Assembly: GCA_014529385.2 (NCBI GenBank)
Contig: CM043971.1
Span: 86,382,840 to 86,446,839, forward strand
Length of the DNA: 64,000 nt
Reading direction: 5' to 3'
Source: Adiantum capillus-veneris
Taxonomy: Eukaryota > Streptophyta > Polypodiopsida > Polypodiales > Pteridaceae
The position numbers and the translations under genes were made by a program. Positions 34,228 through 47,029 of the stretch are shown piece by piece; the stretch's first letter is position 1; each line of letters begins with the position of its first letter. The notes under the pieces were generated by a model. The model made no database searches, had not been told where the DNA came from, and was given only the letters and a program-made list of their open reading frames with translations.

Positions 34228-35566
34228 CACTAGGTTGGTAACCTAACAGGACATAAAAGTGTCCTTTCAAGGTTTTGGAAAAAACCTCCAAAACCATAGT
34301 AGATCCAATCATTTTGTAAAATCCTCTCATGAGGTTATAGTTCAAGGCCTACTACACATGGAAAAAATAAGAAACTTGTAAAATTTCTTATCTTTTGGTA
34401 ACACGAAGCCTCCAAAGTTGATGGACCAGTACATTTTCATCAAAACAGTCATTTCTTACGTTTTGTTGCATAAAAATAAGATTAGGGATTTTTGTAGGAC
34501 TTGAGATAAATTCCCTAGTTAACTTCAATGGGTTGGTGATCAGAATATATGATTGCTTCTCACTCACTATTTTTTGTTTTTCCAAAAGAAATAGGTACAA
34601 AAAAGTTGATTTTTTACAATTTTGCAAACCTATCATCAAAGTTTCTATAGCCACGCTCAATACAAATAATATATGCATGTTTTCTTAGTTCCCTATTGTC
34701 CTTTAGGTTCATAAGAAGCCATGGAGCATGTCAAAAGAATATTACATCTCTTAACAAGGGGAATCTTGGGGACAAAGATGAAGTGCTAAATACAGCAAAC
34801 ATGAAAAAACTGGGTTCAACATTATGAGTTGTAGAATCCCATAGAAACTATTCAATATCTAGTCAAATTTTATCCTTATGACTAGATATGGTTACTACCA
34901 ACAAAATGCATGTAGTTGTCACAAGAAACTAACAATATTGAAAAAGGTATACTTGATATACTAGAATGTTTCGTTTTCTTCTATAATTGAAAAAATCAAC
35001 CATCGTTGTCTACTATGCAAAATAGGATATTAGGTGCCCCAAAACTCAAGGAATATTAGCTTTATGTTACAATATGCGACATAGAAAATCAAAACTGCAT
35101 TTGGATATCATGAAAGTTACCAAAAAAATCATAGAAGAGCTAAAATTGGCTAAAAAACAGGATTTGACAATTTTTGTAATTTGGTCATAACTTATAACTT
35201 TAACATTTATTTCTCCCTAGAAGCATCAGGACATGTTGAGGACTACTAAAGATAGTTCTCTAGCATTATAGACCTCACAAACATGAATTCTAGAGTGGTA
35301 TAGCTGCAAAAAGTTGAGAAAAGCCAAAAACAGGACCCGTTTTTTCACATAGTTTAGGTTGTGAAATGTTGTGCAAGGACAAGGTTAAAGATGGAATTAA
35401 TATTCCAAAAAAATGTCGAGTTTTTTTCAGCTCATGAGACAACTTTCTAGACAGATAGCACCTCAAAATCCATTTTGAAACTCTTGACATAATTCAAGGA
35501 AAATGGTCACTTAACAGGACATAAAAGTATCCCATGACATAAAAGTGTCCCATTACCAACCTAGTG
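34228..35566. mobile_element. Non-autonomous CACTA-ended transposon, 1339 bp
   Basis: The ends are inverted: CACTAGGTTGGTAA (34228-34241) and TTACCAACCTAGTG (35553-35566). Inside both ends sit palindromic GGACATAAAAGTGTCC-like subterminal repeats, one on the left and two on the right. CACTA termini plus subterminal repeats define the CACTA (En/Spm) superfamily. TAA flanks the left end, and TAA lies one base beyond the right end, a possible 3-bp target duplication. No transposase is present; ORFs inside are unrecognised. It interrupts the leader of the LTR A element. Confidence 0.7.
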
Positions 35567-35639
35567 GTAAAGAAAGAAAAATAAAAACGTGTTGTCACTT
35601 TGAAACTGATTCAATGGGGGCCCAACGGCAAATGTCCGG

Positions 35640-35952
35640 ATATCCTCTTTTCTTTGGAGAGCCTGGAGAGGATGCATAATTATTTTTAGCAAATTTCACG
35701 ATGTCTTGCCGTATCAAGAGGATAGTAACTGATCAAGAACGTATACAAATATTTGAGGTGGTCCTTAGGAAAGATGCTAGCACTTGGTTTGACTCTTTGC
35801 CTGAGGAAACGTTTAAGGGAATTACACGGAAGTTGTGAATCATTTCAAGAGATACTTATTTGATCCCCAAAACACTCAAAAGCTATGGCAAGACATTGTT
35901 TTTCACAAACAAAAAGACTTAGATGACTACTACATGTATAAACAAGAGTTAC
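35640..35952 (+). pseudogene. gag fragment of the LTR A plus element
   Basis: It reads FFGEPGEDA, a stop, then LANFTMSCRI, DQERIQIFEVVLRKDAST and WFDSLPEETFKG, typical capsid sequence of plant Ty3 Gag (the F-xx-A-xx-WF block). A frameshift follows near 35835. The fragment is then fused to LTR sequence at 35953, so all of pol is missing. Confidence 0.65.
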
Positions 35953-36393
35953 GTGAGAGGTCTCCCACACCCTAAGAGAGAGTGTGTGTGTTGGCAATGT
36001 TTAGCATTCACTAAGCATTGAGTGATTTTTGTACAAGCTCTATGATAGCAACATAATGAACCATCTCGATTTGCAAGTCACAAATAAGGTATCACGCAAG
36101 ATCCATTCCTCTCTCTCTTCCCTTTGCTATAGCTCTCTCTGGTCCATTTTGTGTGTGTCTTGGTGTGAGGTTGCTTGTGTGTGTTTTGTGGCGCATCTTC
36201 TTGGTTGTATTAAAAATATCTCTTGCATCCTAGTTCGCATACCATAACTAGGTGGTGCCCCTTTACTTGTTTGGTAGTGGGTTTGTTGTTGTTGTTTCTT
36301 ACTTGTGGTTGCCCCAGCCCCAATTGAGAAGCACGGGAGCCTTGAGAGGTGTTTAGAGGTCGCCACTCTTGTTGCCCACCCCGGACTGCCTCA
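35953..36393 (+). repeat. 441-bp 3' portion of LTR A (truncated 3' LTR)
   Basis: It matches the last 441 bp of the 5' LTR (33218-33658) with few differences and ends GGACTGCCTCA. The junction with gag carries the bases GTGAGAGG, also found at the corresponding LTR point. CTAC follows at 36394-36397, matching CTAC before the 5' LTR (30977-30980), a possible short target duplication. It contains the conserved hairpin (36229-36252). Confidence 0.85.
36229..36252 (+). promoter_or_regulatory. Conserved LTR hairpin, truncated 3' LTR A
   Basis: CCTAGTT (36229-36235) pairs with AACTAGG (36246-36252), followed by TGGTGCCCC. Confidence 0.5.
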
Positions 36394-36451
36394 CTACATT
36401 GTAGAAACAAGCAAAGTTCTCCTCCTCCTCTGAATTTTTTTTTGTTCACCC

Positions 36452-37563
36452 ATGGCCAGCTCTACTCTGCAAAGATGGCCAAATGAAAAGGTCAGAGCAC
36501 TGGCATTCCACAACACAAGATGTATAGATGGTGAGTGGGTGCCCCAAGAGTTCACCAAAGGTGCTTGGATATACCTATAGCCATCTTCTATTGGCCCTCA
36601 TAGTGTGAAAAATTGTGCAAACTTGGATCATCATTGGAAAAAAGGAAATCTCCTTGGTTTCAAAGAATCACAAAGACAAGGGGACCATACCCATTGTGCA
36701 ACATGTTTTCTCAATGTCAAGCATGAAATTGCAACAACCAGATTGATTTCCAACACATTGTAAGTATATGTTTTAAAAATACAAAGCTGGGTGTGAAATC
36801 ACAATGGAATGTTCTTATGGATTCATATTTATGATTTTCCATGCATTTATGTCATATTCCATCCACATCCGTGGAGGAGTAGCCACTACATAGCCTCTCT
36901 GGCACATTCAATACATGCAGATATTGGAGCAACAATTTTTGTATACTTTGCCCATCCAAATTGGTTCAAAGAAGGATTTTCTTCTATTCTCACTCCTAGA
37001 TTGTGCTTGCTTCTACACAAGGGTTTGTACAGCTTGAACTCATCAAAATATCTTCCTTATTAACTATGGAGTGGCCACAACCAGATTGGTGGTTGCTATT
37101 ATCTTTCAAGCAAAAGATGATAATAGATGTCAAAAACTCCTTGAAATATTCTAAGGCTTCTAGGTCTGTGGGCTTTAGTTGGTGTTCTCCTATTCACTGT
37201 ATTGTACATATCTTCACAGAGTTTGGATTTGTGGAGACTACCACAATGCTTGTATGTAAAAATGTGCATTATGAGGATTTAGGGAGGCTGTTAGAAGAGG
37301 ATTATTAGGGGTTTTGTGGAGGGCATGCACAATGGGGATAGGTATTGTTTTGTAAGATTGGAGCTTCAGGTATTGGGATGCGCTATTTAAAATTCCACAC
37401 CTCCTTGTACATACGATTTCACTATGATCGTTGGATGTGCAAGCTTGGAGTGTGGACTCCCTTACAAAGTGCAAATGGTGCTATTTCAAGCTTTGACATT
37501 GTAGTGAGGATGCCCAACGATGCTTTGGAGGCTTTCCAAGTGAGAGCAATGGACTCTCAGTAA
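36452..37563 (+). pseudogene. Degenerate coding sequence, unrecognised
   Basis: An ATG at 36452 opens MASSTLQRWPNEKVRALAFH before a stop. A second frame from about 37003 to 37563 is coding-like over about 185 codons with two stops (EWPQPDWWLLLSFKQKMIID, then SLYIRFHYDRWMCKLGVWTP). Composition differs from the LTR sequence around it. I do not recognise a family. It may be a transposon-captured or decayed host fragment lying between the LTR A and LTR B elements. Confidence 0.3.
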
Positions 37564-38036
37564 TGTGCGAGAAAATTTGGCTATTATGGGTTCTGATCAC
37601 CTTCAACAAGCGCAATTTTTTTTACAAGGTCACAAGGTGAGAATCCTTCTACCAAATTTTCACTCCATCAAAGTTTGATGATCATTGCCTACTTATTGTA
37701 ATGAATTTCCACAGATTGGGAAGACAATGGAAGATAAAATGAAGCTCCAGGAGGATTGGAGCATCAATGGAACTATGCTATCACTGCTATAGTTTTATAA
37801 CTCTTGCATTTTTAAAAACAATCCCGTATGTAATCAATTTTTTTGGTTTCAAAAAATTTAAGACTTTGAATATAATTTTCCACCCTACAATGGCCGTCTT
37901 ACAACTTTTTTTAGAACTATCTTTATTTATTATTAAAATCTAAACGTCACATTGAGACAAAAGTTCATTTTTAGTAAAAGTTCGTTTTTTGAGTTTTATT
38001 TTTTTTATAAAAGTGCCTTCCTTAAAAAAGGGACCA
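37564..38036. other. AT-rich non-coding stretch
   Basis: Runs of T and A with no ORF or repeat that I can recognise. Confidence 0.5.
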
Positions 38037-38044
38037 TTATAAAA
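38037..38044 (+). promoter_or_regulatory. TATA box
   Basis: TTATAAAA followed by GGGGGG lies about 80 bp upstream of the ATG at 38120, ordinary plant promoter spacing. The flank TAAAAGGGG...CTGCA resembles the LTR B TATA region at 40881, so it may itself be transposon-derived. Confidence 0.4.
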
Positions 38045-38119
38045 GGGGGGCTGCATAACTCATTCAAACCTTTCACTTTTGCAACCCTTGACCTTCTCCA
38101 CTACACCCTAGGCTAGATA

Positions 38120-39400
38120 TGGACGCCTCCACATCCTCTATACCTGCACCCACATCCACCCCCTTTGTCATGCTCTAAACTCTTCCTCAAGGATACCAAC
38201 TACAAGGGGAAGTTGGATCTTCACACCTTCTTTCCTCGTCTCCCGACCTTGATGCCACAATTGCCCTCCACATGGATGCATTTTCTAAGATTTCAGCATT
38301 CATGACAGAGCACATCATAAAATTTCCATATCTATCTCTCCACATGTAGGGATCTGGGTTCCTTGCAATCTTTTGTGCTACATACAAAAATGTGATTTCC
38401 CATATTCCAAGTGATTGAGACGCTTCCAAGAAATTGACACCGATGCCAACCATTTCATGAATGAGCAAGCCCCAGGGGTGCCAACACTCAAGAAGCACAA
38501 ATTGTGGGTGGAGTACCTTTCTCGACTGGCAACATTCATCTTCTTTGTGAGCAAGGAACTTGATTTAGAGGAGCTCTGTCTACCACACCTTCAGGTTGGG
38601 TCCTTCATCAAGGATGCCAAGGAGCAGGAGGATTCCCCTATGAACCCTACAACGAAAAGGTCGAGCACTTCAGCGGGAGTACCCCAAGGGGCTCAAGGAG
38701 GTGGTTGAAAAATCCACCATTGTGGCTCACATTAGTAACACTCTAGAGGATGCACCCCTGAACGGATGACGCTATCCCAAAAGTAGAAATCCACCGCTTC
38801 TCCTCAGTGGTAGTGGATGGGGAGGAGTATGTCTTTATGCATGACTTGTGGAAAGCATGTGGTATGCATATGGATGAGTTTCTGAGTGTGCTATGCACCT
38901 CCGTCCAATTTCCTAGTGTGACTGATGTCCTTGAAAGCAAGCTTTTGCCACTTGGGGACTCGGTTATACTGACACTATTGAAGTTGTGTGTAGAGGTCTT
39001 GGGTGGAAGCAGAGTAGTTGCACATGGCTGAGGAAGAATTCTAGGCCACACAAACCAAGGTTGTGGCCACCAGGATGCTTGCTCCATTGTAGAACCCGCC
39101 CTCTGATGATCCAAAGCTTGTGGATGCGATGAAATCAAGTGTTGACTTGGGTGGAAAGGGCAATAGAAAGGAGGAGGCCAAGGAGAAGGAGGTAAACTCT
39201 ACCCTAATTTCCATGTTGTTTTCACTAACCTTAATTGAATTTTTCTTACTCTTGATTGGTTTATGATAGGATGTTGATGCAGCCAAAGTATATCGACCAT
39301 ACAAGATGGCATGGGCAGACATGTGCATGCTTGCAGACGCATGGAAAAGGGCTAGAGCAGCTACAAAGATCTTGGGCAAACAGGTAGCAATGGATATGTA

Positions 39401-39408
<8 letters not shown>
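38120..39408 (+). pseudogene. Unrecognised interrupted gene with a plausible GT-AG intron
   Basis: ATG at 38120 (MDASTSSIPAPTSTPFVML) is followed by coding-like sequence in shifting frames. These include LRRFQEIDTDANHFM, KLWVEYLSRLATFIFFVSKE and, at 38778-39031, FSSVVVDGEEYVFMHDLWKA then FPSVTDVLESKLLPLGDSV. A candidate intron (39192-39270, donor GAG|GTAAAC, acceptor TTTATGATAG|GATG) joins KGNRKEEAKEKE to DVDAAKVYRPYKMAWADMCM. The last exon ends with a TGA at 39406-39408, overlapping the LTR B start. At least three stops and two frame changes exist upstream. I do not recognise the family: a decayed host gene or an unfamiliar transposon ORF. Confidence 0.4.
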
Positions 39409-41373
<1,965 letters not shown>

Positions 41374-41376
41374 TCT

Positions 41377-41396
41377 TCTGGTCCCCTCAATGAGGA
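41377..41396 (+). promoter_or_regulatory. Primer-binding site of the LTR B element
   Basis: TCTGGTCCCCTCAATGAGGA three bases after the LTR end. It resembles the D and A primer sites in its GGT(G)CCCC core and GAGGA end. Confidence 0.45.
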
Positions 41397-41411
41397 GCAG
41401 CTGATTGCTTA

Positions 41412-42566
41412 TTGATTTTGATCAAAGAAGGTTGTTTCCATCATGGAGAGATAGAAGTGCGTAGTTATGGACCATTTTTCTCTGGACACGAACATCCAGA
41501 GGAGTGGATGGCTGATGCTGAGTTGTATATGCTATCACTGGATATGCCAAATGAAGATAGAAAGATGCAAACGATTTCACTGCTAATGGGGGGAAGAGAA
41601 AAGACGTGGTTCTATGCCCTAGAAGGGGAGCCAAGACTTATGTGTCTGGCATTGCGGGTCCGTGTTCTGCAAAATTTTCGTAAAGAGATGTCCCCTATCA
41701 ATTTGGATACAAAATTGAAGAATTTGAAGCGAGATGTGAACGAGGAGTTCGGTGTTTTCCTCAGCCGCTTTGAGGAATACTGGAGAGACTTTGTAGATGC
41801 CATGCAATTGGCTAATGGTGCTGAGCACTTTAAGTTGGAAAAATTTATGGCTTGTTTACATCCCAATGTTCGTGAAAAGGTGGATTTCAAGAGCTCGAAG
41901 AATTACAACGGAGCTGTTGCTATTGCACGGTCAAAGAGCCTAAAAATTAAAAAGAAGATTGAACAAGATGTGTTGGGATACAAAGCGATTTCTCCCAATC
42001 CTACCTCAAGTTTGAGGGAAGAAGTTCAAGCGGAGAACTGGGCAAATTGAAGGGTGGCAACCACTGATCAACAATGGGTACATATAGCTCAAGATTTATT
42101 TGAGCAAATGCAAGGATTGCATTTAGGTGTTATGGATAGAGGTCATGCAAGGACAAGAAGAGAGAGGGCTAGGCAATTGCCCAGCTGGTATTATAATTGT
42201 AGAGAGGAGGAAAACTATGCACTAGGTTTCCCTCATCCACCAAGGGAAAGGGGCGATATGTATCCTCTGTTTGGCCGAGGCAGGGGGCAAGCACAATTTA
42301 ATGGTCAAAGGGAGCAACAAGGAGTCAAAAACCAAGTGCATCCGGCTCTATCAGGTAATGATGAAGTGCAAAGGGTTACTATTATTGGTGTGACAAGCAA
42401 GAAGTCAATATTATGGCCAATAAAAGAGCAAGTGGCAAAAGAGGGACCGAGACAAGACGGGAAACTAGATCAAGGAAGGGTACAAAGGTCAAGAGCAGTC
42501 AGAGCCAAGCAAGAAAATATGAAGATGGAAGATTACACAAAAGGATTTTCAGTTGGGGTGCAGTAA
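41412..42566 (+). CDS. Gag of the LTR B Ty3/gypsy element
   Basis: The 212-codon frame 41412-42050 holds a well-preserved capsid: VRSYGPFFSGHEHPEEWMAD, ISLLMGGREKTWFYALEGEP, and FRKEMSPINLDTKLKNLKRD with EFGVFLSRFEEYWRDFV. A TGA at 42048-42050 separates it from 42054-42566, which is rich in Arg and Gln (RGRGQAQFNGQREQQG) as a nucleic-acid-binding tail. I find no zinc knuckle. The capsid ORF is the least damaged Gag in the window. It begins 38 bp after the LTR end and is presumably transcribed from LTR B copy 2. Confidence 0.75.
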
Positions 42567-43330
42567 TCTTGAATACGGCCTAGTAACAGATGTTCAAAAT
42601 CAGAAAGCTAAAATCACTTTTGAATGGCTACTTGCATTAAACCCTAAATTAAGGAGGCAATGGTCAACTAGTGTCAGCACAAGACTTCCCCGAGTAAGAG
42701 GAGATGAGCATGCTATACAGAATCTAGCCTTGAGGGTGGGGAGTCCAATCGATGTGCTTCCAGCAGTAGAATTTGTACAGAAGAAGCATGTGCAAACATG
42801 TATTGATGGTGGTGCCTAGGTATATGTGATCACTATGAGGGTTATTGGATGTAGTCAGGTCCAATGTGCACATGAGGATGTCCAACCATGCCAATGCTCG
42901 ATGTTTGGGAGTGGCGCAGGATGTGAAGGTAAAGGTCATGCGAATTGGATGCTTAATTGATTTCTTTTTCATGAAAGCATGTGAAAATGATTATCCAATT
43001 ATATTGGGGAGGGCGTGATTGTTGGAAATTGGGGCCAAACAAGATTGGGAGAAGGGGGTATTTACCCTACCCGATCGAGACAATGGAGGGTAAATCATGC
43101 TTGACATGAAGACCAGGGAGATCCACTTTCATCCAGAAGCCGGGCATGATAAAATAAATTCTAGCACTAGTTAGGAATATGAAACTGAGTCGACTTATGA
43201 TGAAGGGTCCATGAGTGTCGAAGAGGAAGAGAGTGATGAAGACTTATTGAAGTTGGATACAGATTTTTTCGGGGTCACCATAGATTCTACCAGTTCAAGT
43301 AAAGTTATGTGAGCTCTAGCTTGTAGTCTG
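42553..43330 (+). pseudogene. Protease region of the LTR B element, degenerate
   Basis: An open stretch 42553-42819 ends KKHVQTCIDGGA, then a stop, then VYVITMRVIG: the protease active site in the IDGGA form. YPIILGR and LEIGAKQDWEKG follow at about 42990-43060 in another frame. An acidic linker (SVEEEESDEDLL) leads to RT. Stops and frame changes are numerous. Confidence 0.7.
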
Positions 43331-43429
43331 AAGATTAAAGAGGTGGAAGATATGCTTGGTGCATATTTAACCAGGTAGGAGAAGGAAGGATATGTGGATC
43401 TTTGCGCCTCCTATCCCAATTTATTTGTG

Positions 43430-43990
43430 ACTGAGAGCTAAAGGACTGGAGCATCGGATCCTACTTAAAGACGGGTACATGCCAAAATCACAGAAGCTAA
43501 GGAGGTTGGGAGATATTCAAAAGGAGGATCTATGGCAAGAGATCAACAAGTTTCTTGAAGTAGGTATTATCTATCCAGTGAAAGAGTCCGAGTGAGTTGC
43601 ACCTGTTGTCATTACTCCAAAGAAGAATGGGAAGTGGCAGGTATGTGTAGACTGTAAGACCTTGAATGCTGCAACCAAGCGGAACCACTAACCCTTTCCA
43701 TTTCAATATGAGGTCCAGCAGCTGAGCCCGCAATTGTGCCAATTTGTTGTGCCACCCGCGGGCTCAGCTGCTGGGCCATGTGGTCTCACATAAGGATTTA
43801 GTTCTCATGGAGCCTCCCACCAGTACGCCAGGGTTGGCATCGTTCATGCATAAGTCAAAGTATCTGTCATGTTTCTTTTGGATGTTGTCTGAATATGTTT
43901 ATCCTATTCAAAAGAGGGCTCAACAGGTGCATGAATTTTAATGGGATGATGAAGCTCAAGAAGCGTTTGACAAATTGAAGGGGATTTATG
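43430..43990 (+). pseudogene. Reverse transcriptase lacking its palm core
   Basis: The N-terminal blocks are clear: SQKLRRLGDIQKEDLWQEI, then VGIIYPVKESE and VITPKKNGKWQVCVDCKTLN. Just after the NAATKRNH block the sequence enters a 17-bp inverted repeat (43715-43774) and resumes at LLGHVVSHKDLVLMEPP, the thumb. The palm, including the catalytic DD motif, is gone, so no polymerase could be made. The thumb continues to about 43990 (WDDEAQEAFDKLKG). Confidence 0.85.
43715..43774. repeat. 17-bp perfect inverted repeat at the RT deletion point
   Basis: CCAGCAGCTGAGCCCGC (43715-43731) is the exact reverse complement of 43758-43774, with a 26-bp spacer. Confidence 0.97.
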
Positions 43991-44019
43991 TCAGGTGCCT
44001 ATGGTAGGCCCTTCCAACC

Positions 44020-44410
44020 AAGAGGATGACTTCTATATTGCTATGATGGTACGGTGGCCATTGGAGCAGTATTGTTACAGAAGGTGGGGAGAAGCTACAA
44101 TCTTATTTACTTTGAAAGCAGGGTAATAAGTCCGGGGGAGGCTACCTATACAAAAGCGGAGCAGGGGGTGATGGATTTAGTCTTTGCTTGCAAGAAGATC
44201 AAAGTGTATTCGATCATCTGTAAATTTTATGTGTTGACAGCTAACAATATTTTATTCTTAAGTGGTGCTACACTTGAAGCAAGGGAAGTGGATCATGAAG
44301 TAAGTGATAGAACTCTAGGAGTTTGAGTTTGAGCTCAAAGTAGATCACATGAGTCGGTCTCATTTGGCGGATATCCTAGTCAACAAAGAGATCAAGTTAC
44401 CAATTTATCC
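44020..44410 (+). pseudogene. RNase H of the LTR B element
   Basis: It reads GTVAIGAVLLQKVGRSYNLI, then YFESRVISPGEATYTKAEQG and VMDLVFACKKIKVY, the usual Ty3 RNase H order. LTANNILFL follows, then in another frame LQEFEFELKVDHMSRSHLAD. The first catalytic Asp lies at a frame change near 44035. Confidence 0.8.
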
Positions 44411-44415
44411 AAAGC

Positions 44416-44880
44416 CCAATGCGAGAGGAGGATAAAGAGGAACCAGACATGGAAGGGGCATCCACTATGTGGTTTGATGGTGCTTACAAAAGGGTAACAC
44501 AAAAAGTCGGTGGAGGTGTGGCCATCCAAGATCCACATGGCACAATCATTTTTTCAAAAGCTTACAGCTTGGAAGAGGTGCATACCAACAATGAGGTGAA
44601 GAATCTTACTTTACATTTGGGTCTAAAGCAGTGTATTGGGTATGGCATATCAAGGTTGATAGTAAAAGGCGATGTTCTGTTGATTATCAAAAGTAAATTT
44701 TGGGGCAATGGCAGGTAAAGAGGGATTCTCTCAAGAATTGGTTTTTTTTTATAAAGAAGCTATTTTGAAGTTTTTTGAAGAGGTGCAGTTCAAACATGGT
44801 AGAAGGGAACAAAACCAGCAGGCAGTGACAAGAGCAAGCACAAAACGGACCCCACCGGCCTCTACACCAGGACCATGCAT
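44416..44880 (+). pseudogene. Second (archaeal-type) RNase H, Tat-lineage hallmark
   Basis: Downstream of the first RNase H sits another: TMWFDGAYKRVTQKVGGGVA (Asp), EEVHTNNEVKNLTLHLGL (Glu) and LIVKGDVLLIIK (Asp), the three-acid RNase H pattern of the plant aRNH domain. After a stop at 44716 it continues in another frame as QWQVKRDSLKNW, then FFEEVQFKHGRREQNQQA, the standard C-terminus. An extra RNase H after the retroviral-type one is known from the plant Tat lineage of Ty3/gypsy, which places this element there. It is cut at about 44885 by an LTR D fragment; integrase is missing. Confidence 0.8.
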
Positions 44881-44884
44881 GCCG

Positions 44885-44976
44885 CACTCTTCACAGGGAG
44901 TGAACAGGGGGCACCACCTAGCTTTGAGCTGCTAGGACACTGACAACAACGATGCAAATAGCACTAATCACAACAC

Positions 44977-45073
<97 letters not shown>

Positions 45074-45560
45074 GGAAAACCCCTCGGGATGTGAGGGCAA
45101 ACTTGATGCAAGGTGGTATTTATAGAAACCTTTGTTTCGGTGAGGTGGAGACTGTGGTGATAGAGAGAGAGAGAGAGAGAGCCTATAGTGTGTTCTCTAG
45201 GGAAAATTCACATGTGCGGACATCCCACTCCTGTGCGTAGCGACCCTTGGAGTCAGTGTGTGTGCATGGCCTCCCTCTCAAGTGACCTCTCCGTGCTCTT
45301 TTATAGGTGCAGGCTTGCTTAGTTTAGGATAATATGATTAGGTTTGGGCACTAATAAGGAGAGACAAAGCAAGGAGTCGGGTCCTAGATGGTTGACCCCT
45401 ATTTTGTTTTAGGAGAATTTTAAAATGATATCTCTTAGGTGGGCCTTTGTGACCATCACCTAGAGAGAGGTGGCAATTTACAAATGTTTTTACAAAGCTT
45501 GACTAGAATAAGGAAAATAGATTTTCATACGGATTGATTTACCGGAGAAGTACGTCCTAG
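44885..45560 (-). repeat. LTR D-like fragment, minus orientation
   Basis: GGGGCACCACCTAGCTTTGA at 44908-44927, with AGGACACTGACAAC just downstream, matches the left D LTR (482-525). A minus-strand TATA box (CTATAAATA) lies at about 45117-45125. A (GA)44 tract occupies 44982-45070. The fragment abuts the second RNase H on the left and LTR B copy 3 on the right. Confidence 0.6.
44917..44936 (-). promoter_or_regulatory. Conserved LTR hairpin, D fragment
   Basis: CCTAGC (44917-44922) pairs with GCTAGG (44931-44936) around 8 nt, next to GGGGCACCA. Confidence 0.45.
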
Positions 45561-45599
45561 GCTTCACTAGTATGTCGATGTAGCATGTTTGTTATTTTC

Positions 45600-46528
45600 A
45601 AGGCCGATCGGGGCATGCCTTTGGCTGGGGACATGTGGTCCGAGTGGATATCAATGTTTAGATGTGTAATGCTCAAATTATGGAGCGTGTCCATCTTTTT
45701 GGATTGTTAATCAGGGCTCTAGATATTAACTTATAGCCAATTGAAGTTTTGCCGGGGGCGAGTTATGGGCCAAGTCGACCGCATGGGGAGTTGTGTCATC
45801 TAGCATCTTTTGGGCCTTGATATGGATTGGAAAGGTAGTGCATACCCTGTGGAGTTTCTAGGGTGCAAGATGTGCCAGTTTTTAAGTTGAGTGCAGTTTC
45901 CTGGAGAAGAGTGGTAATTGTTTTTTTACCTTTCTGCAGCCTCGGATGACTGAAATCTTGAAATGTGGCAACAACAGACAAGTGATTTGAAGACGGAGAC
46001 AAGGAGTTTCAGTGGGTCTCTACGGCTCAGAGATCGGGTCCGTTGGCAAACAATGGGAGCTTGGCCAAGGAGGACAAAGAAAACTGGCAAAGTGGGAGTT
46101 TTTTTTGCAATTTCTTCATGGAAAAGGGAGTCCTTGGAGGCAACTCACGCGCGTCTACCATGTGGAGGCGGACTATCCCACATGGTTGGATAGTGTAGAG
46201 CATGTGGGGGTACTTGAGCTAAAGTGTGAGACTTCGTATAAATACAAGAAGAGTAAGGGGAGCTCGCTCCTCTACATTGGCTATGGCGAGGATTGTCGGT
46301 GGCACTGTGAGCCCTCCATGGGGCGTCCTTGGCGGCGCTTTTGGTTGGAGTAGATAGCGTGGGTGGTGGCCCGTTGTGCGTTGATGTTGGACACCGATGT
46401 CGATGGTGCGGTGCACACCCATGTAGGGGCCAATTGTTTTTAGGAAAGGGGATTCCCCCCTCTAGCGATATTGCTAGTGCTAGGGGGGGTATTCCGTGGC
46501 AATTGGCAGGTCCTTTAATGCAAAGAGC

Positions 46529-46616
<88 letters not shown>

Positions 46617-47029
46617 GGATGCGAGTCCATAGGGGGCTCTAGGTGTCCATTCCAAGGACCAATCAAAGGTGGAAATTGGGTAGGCAGCCAAAGCCAACCA
46701 AGGGGACAACTCCAAGGTCCCAAACCCAAGCCATACAAGGTGATCAAAGTGTCATGTGAGAGAGAGGGGGAGTGGAAATAGAAGCTTGTAAGGGTAGCAA
46801 GCTCATGTAGAGGTTTCTTGAAGGCTTAGAGCAAGTAAAGGTAATGTAAAAAATACCAAAAGGGGCTCAAGTTAAGGTGCATGAGTTGGGAAGCTCCCTT
46901 TTTTTCTTTGAGCCTAGCCACTCCTATAAAAGGGGATGCACATGAAAATTAAAGGGCTTTTTTACCAGAATTTTTTTTGAAGGTTTTGCCATTGGAGCTT
47001 AAAAATTGATTGTACTATCTCCTTGCAGA
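45600..47029 (+). repeat. LTR of family B, copy 3, truncated at its 3' end
   Basis: It matches copy 2 from GGGGACATGTGGTCCGAGTG through TGTACTATCTCCTTGC, then stops about 330 bp short of the LTR end. A TATA box (CTATAAAAG) is at 46924-46932, a GA tract at 46529-46612 and a C/G-capped palindrome near 46455-46490. Its 5' start is diverged and approximate. Confidence 0.75.
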
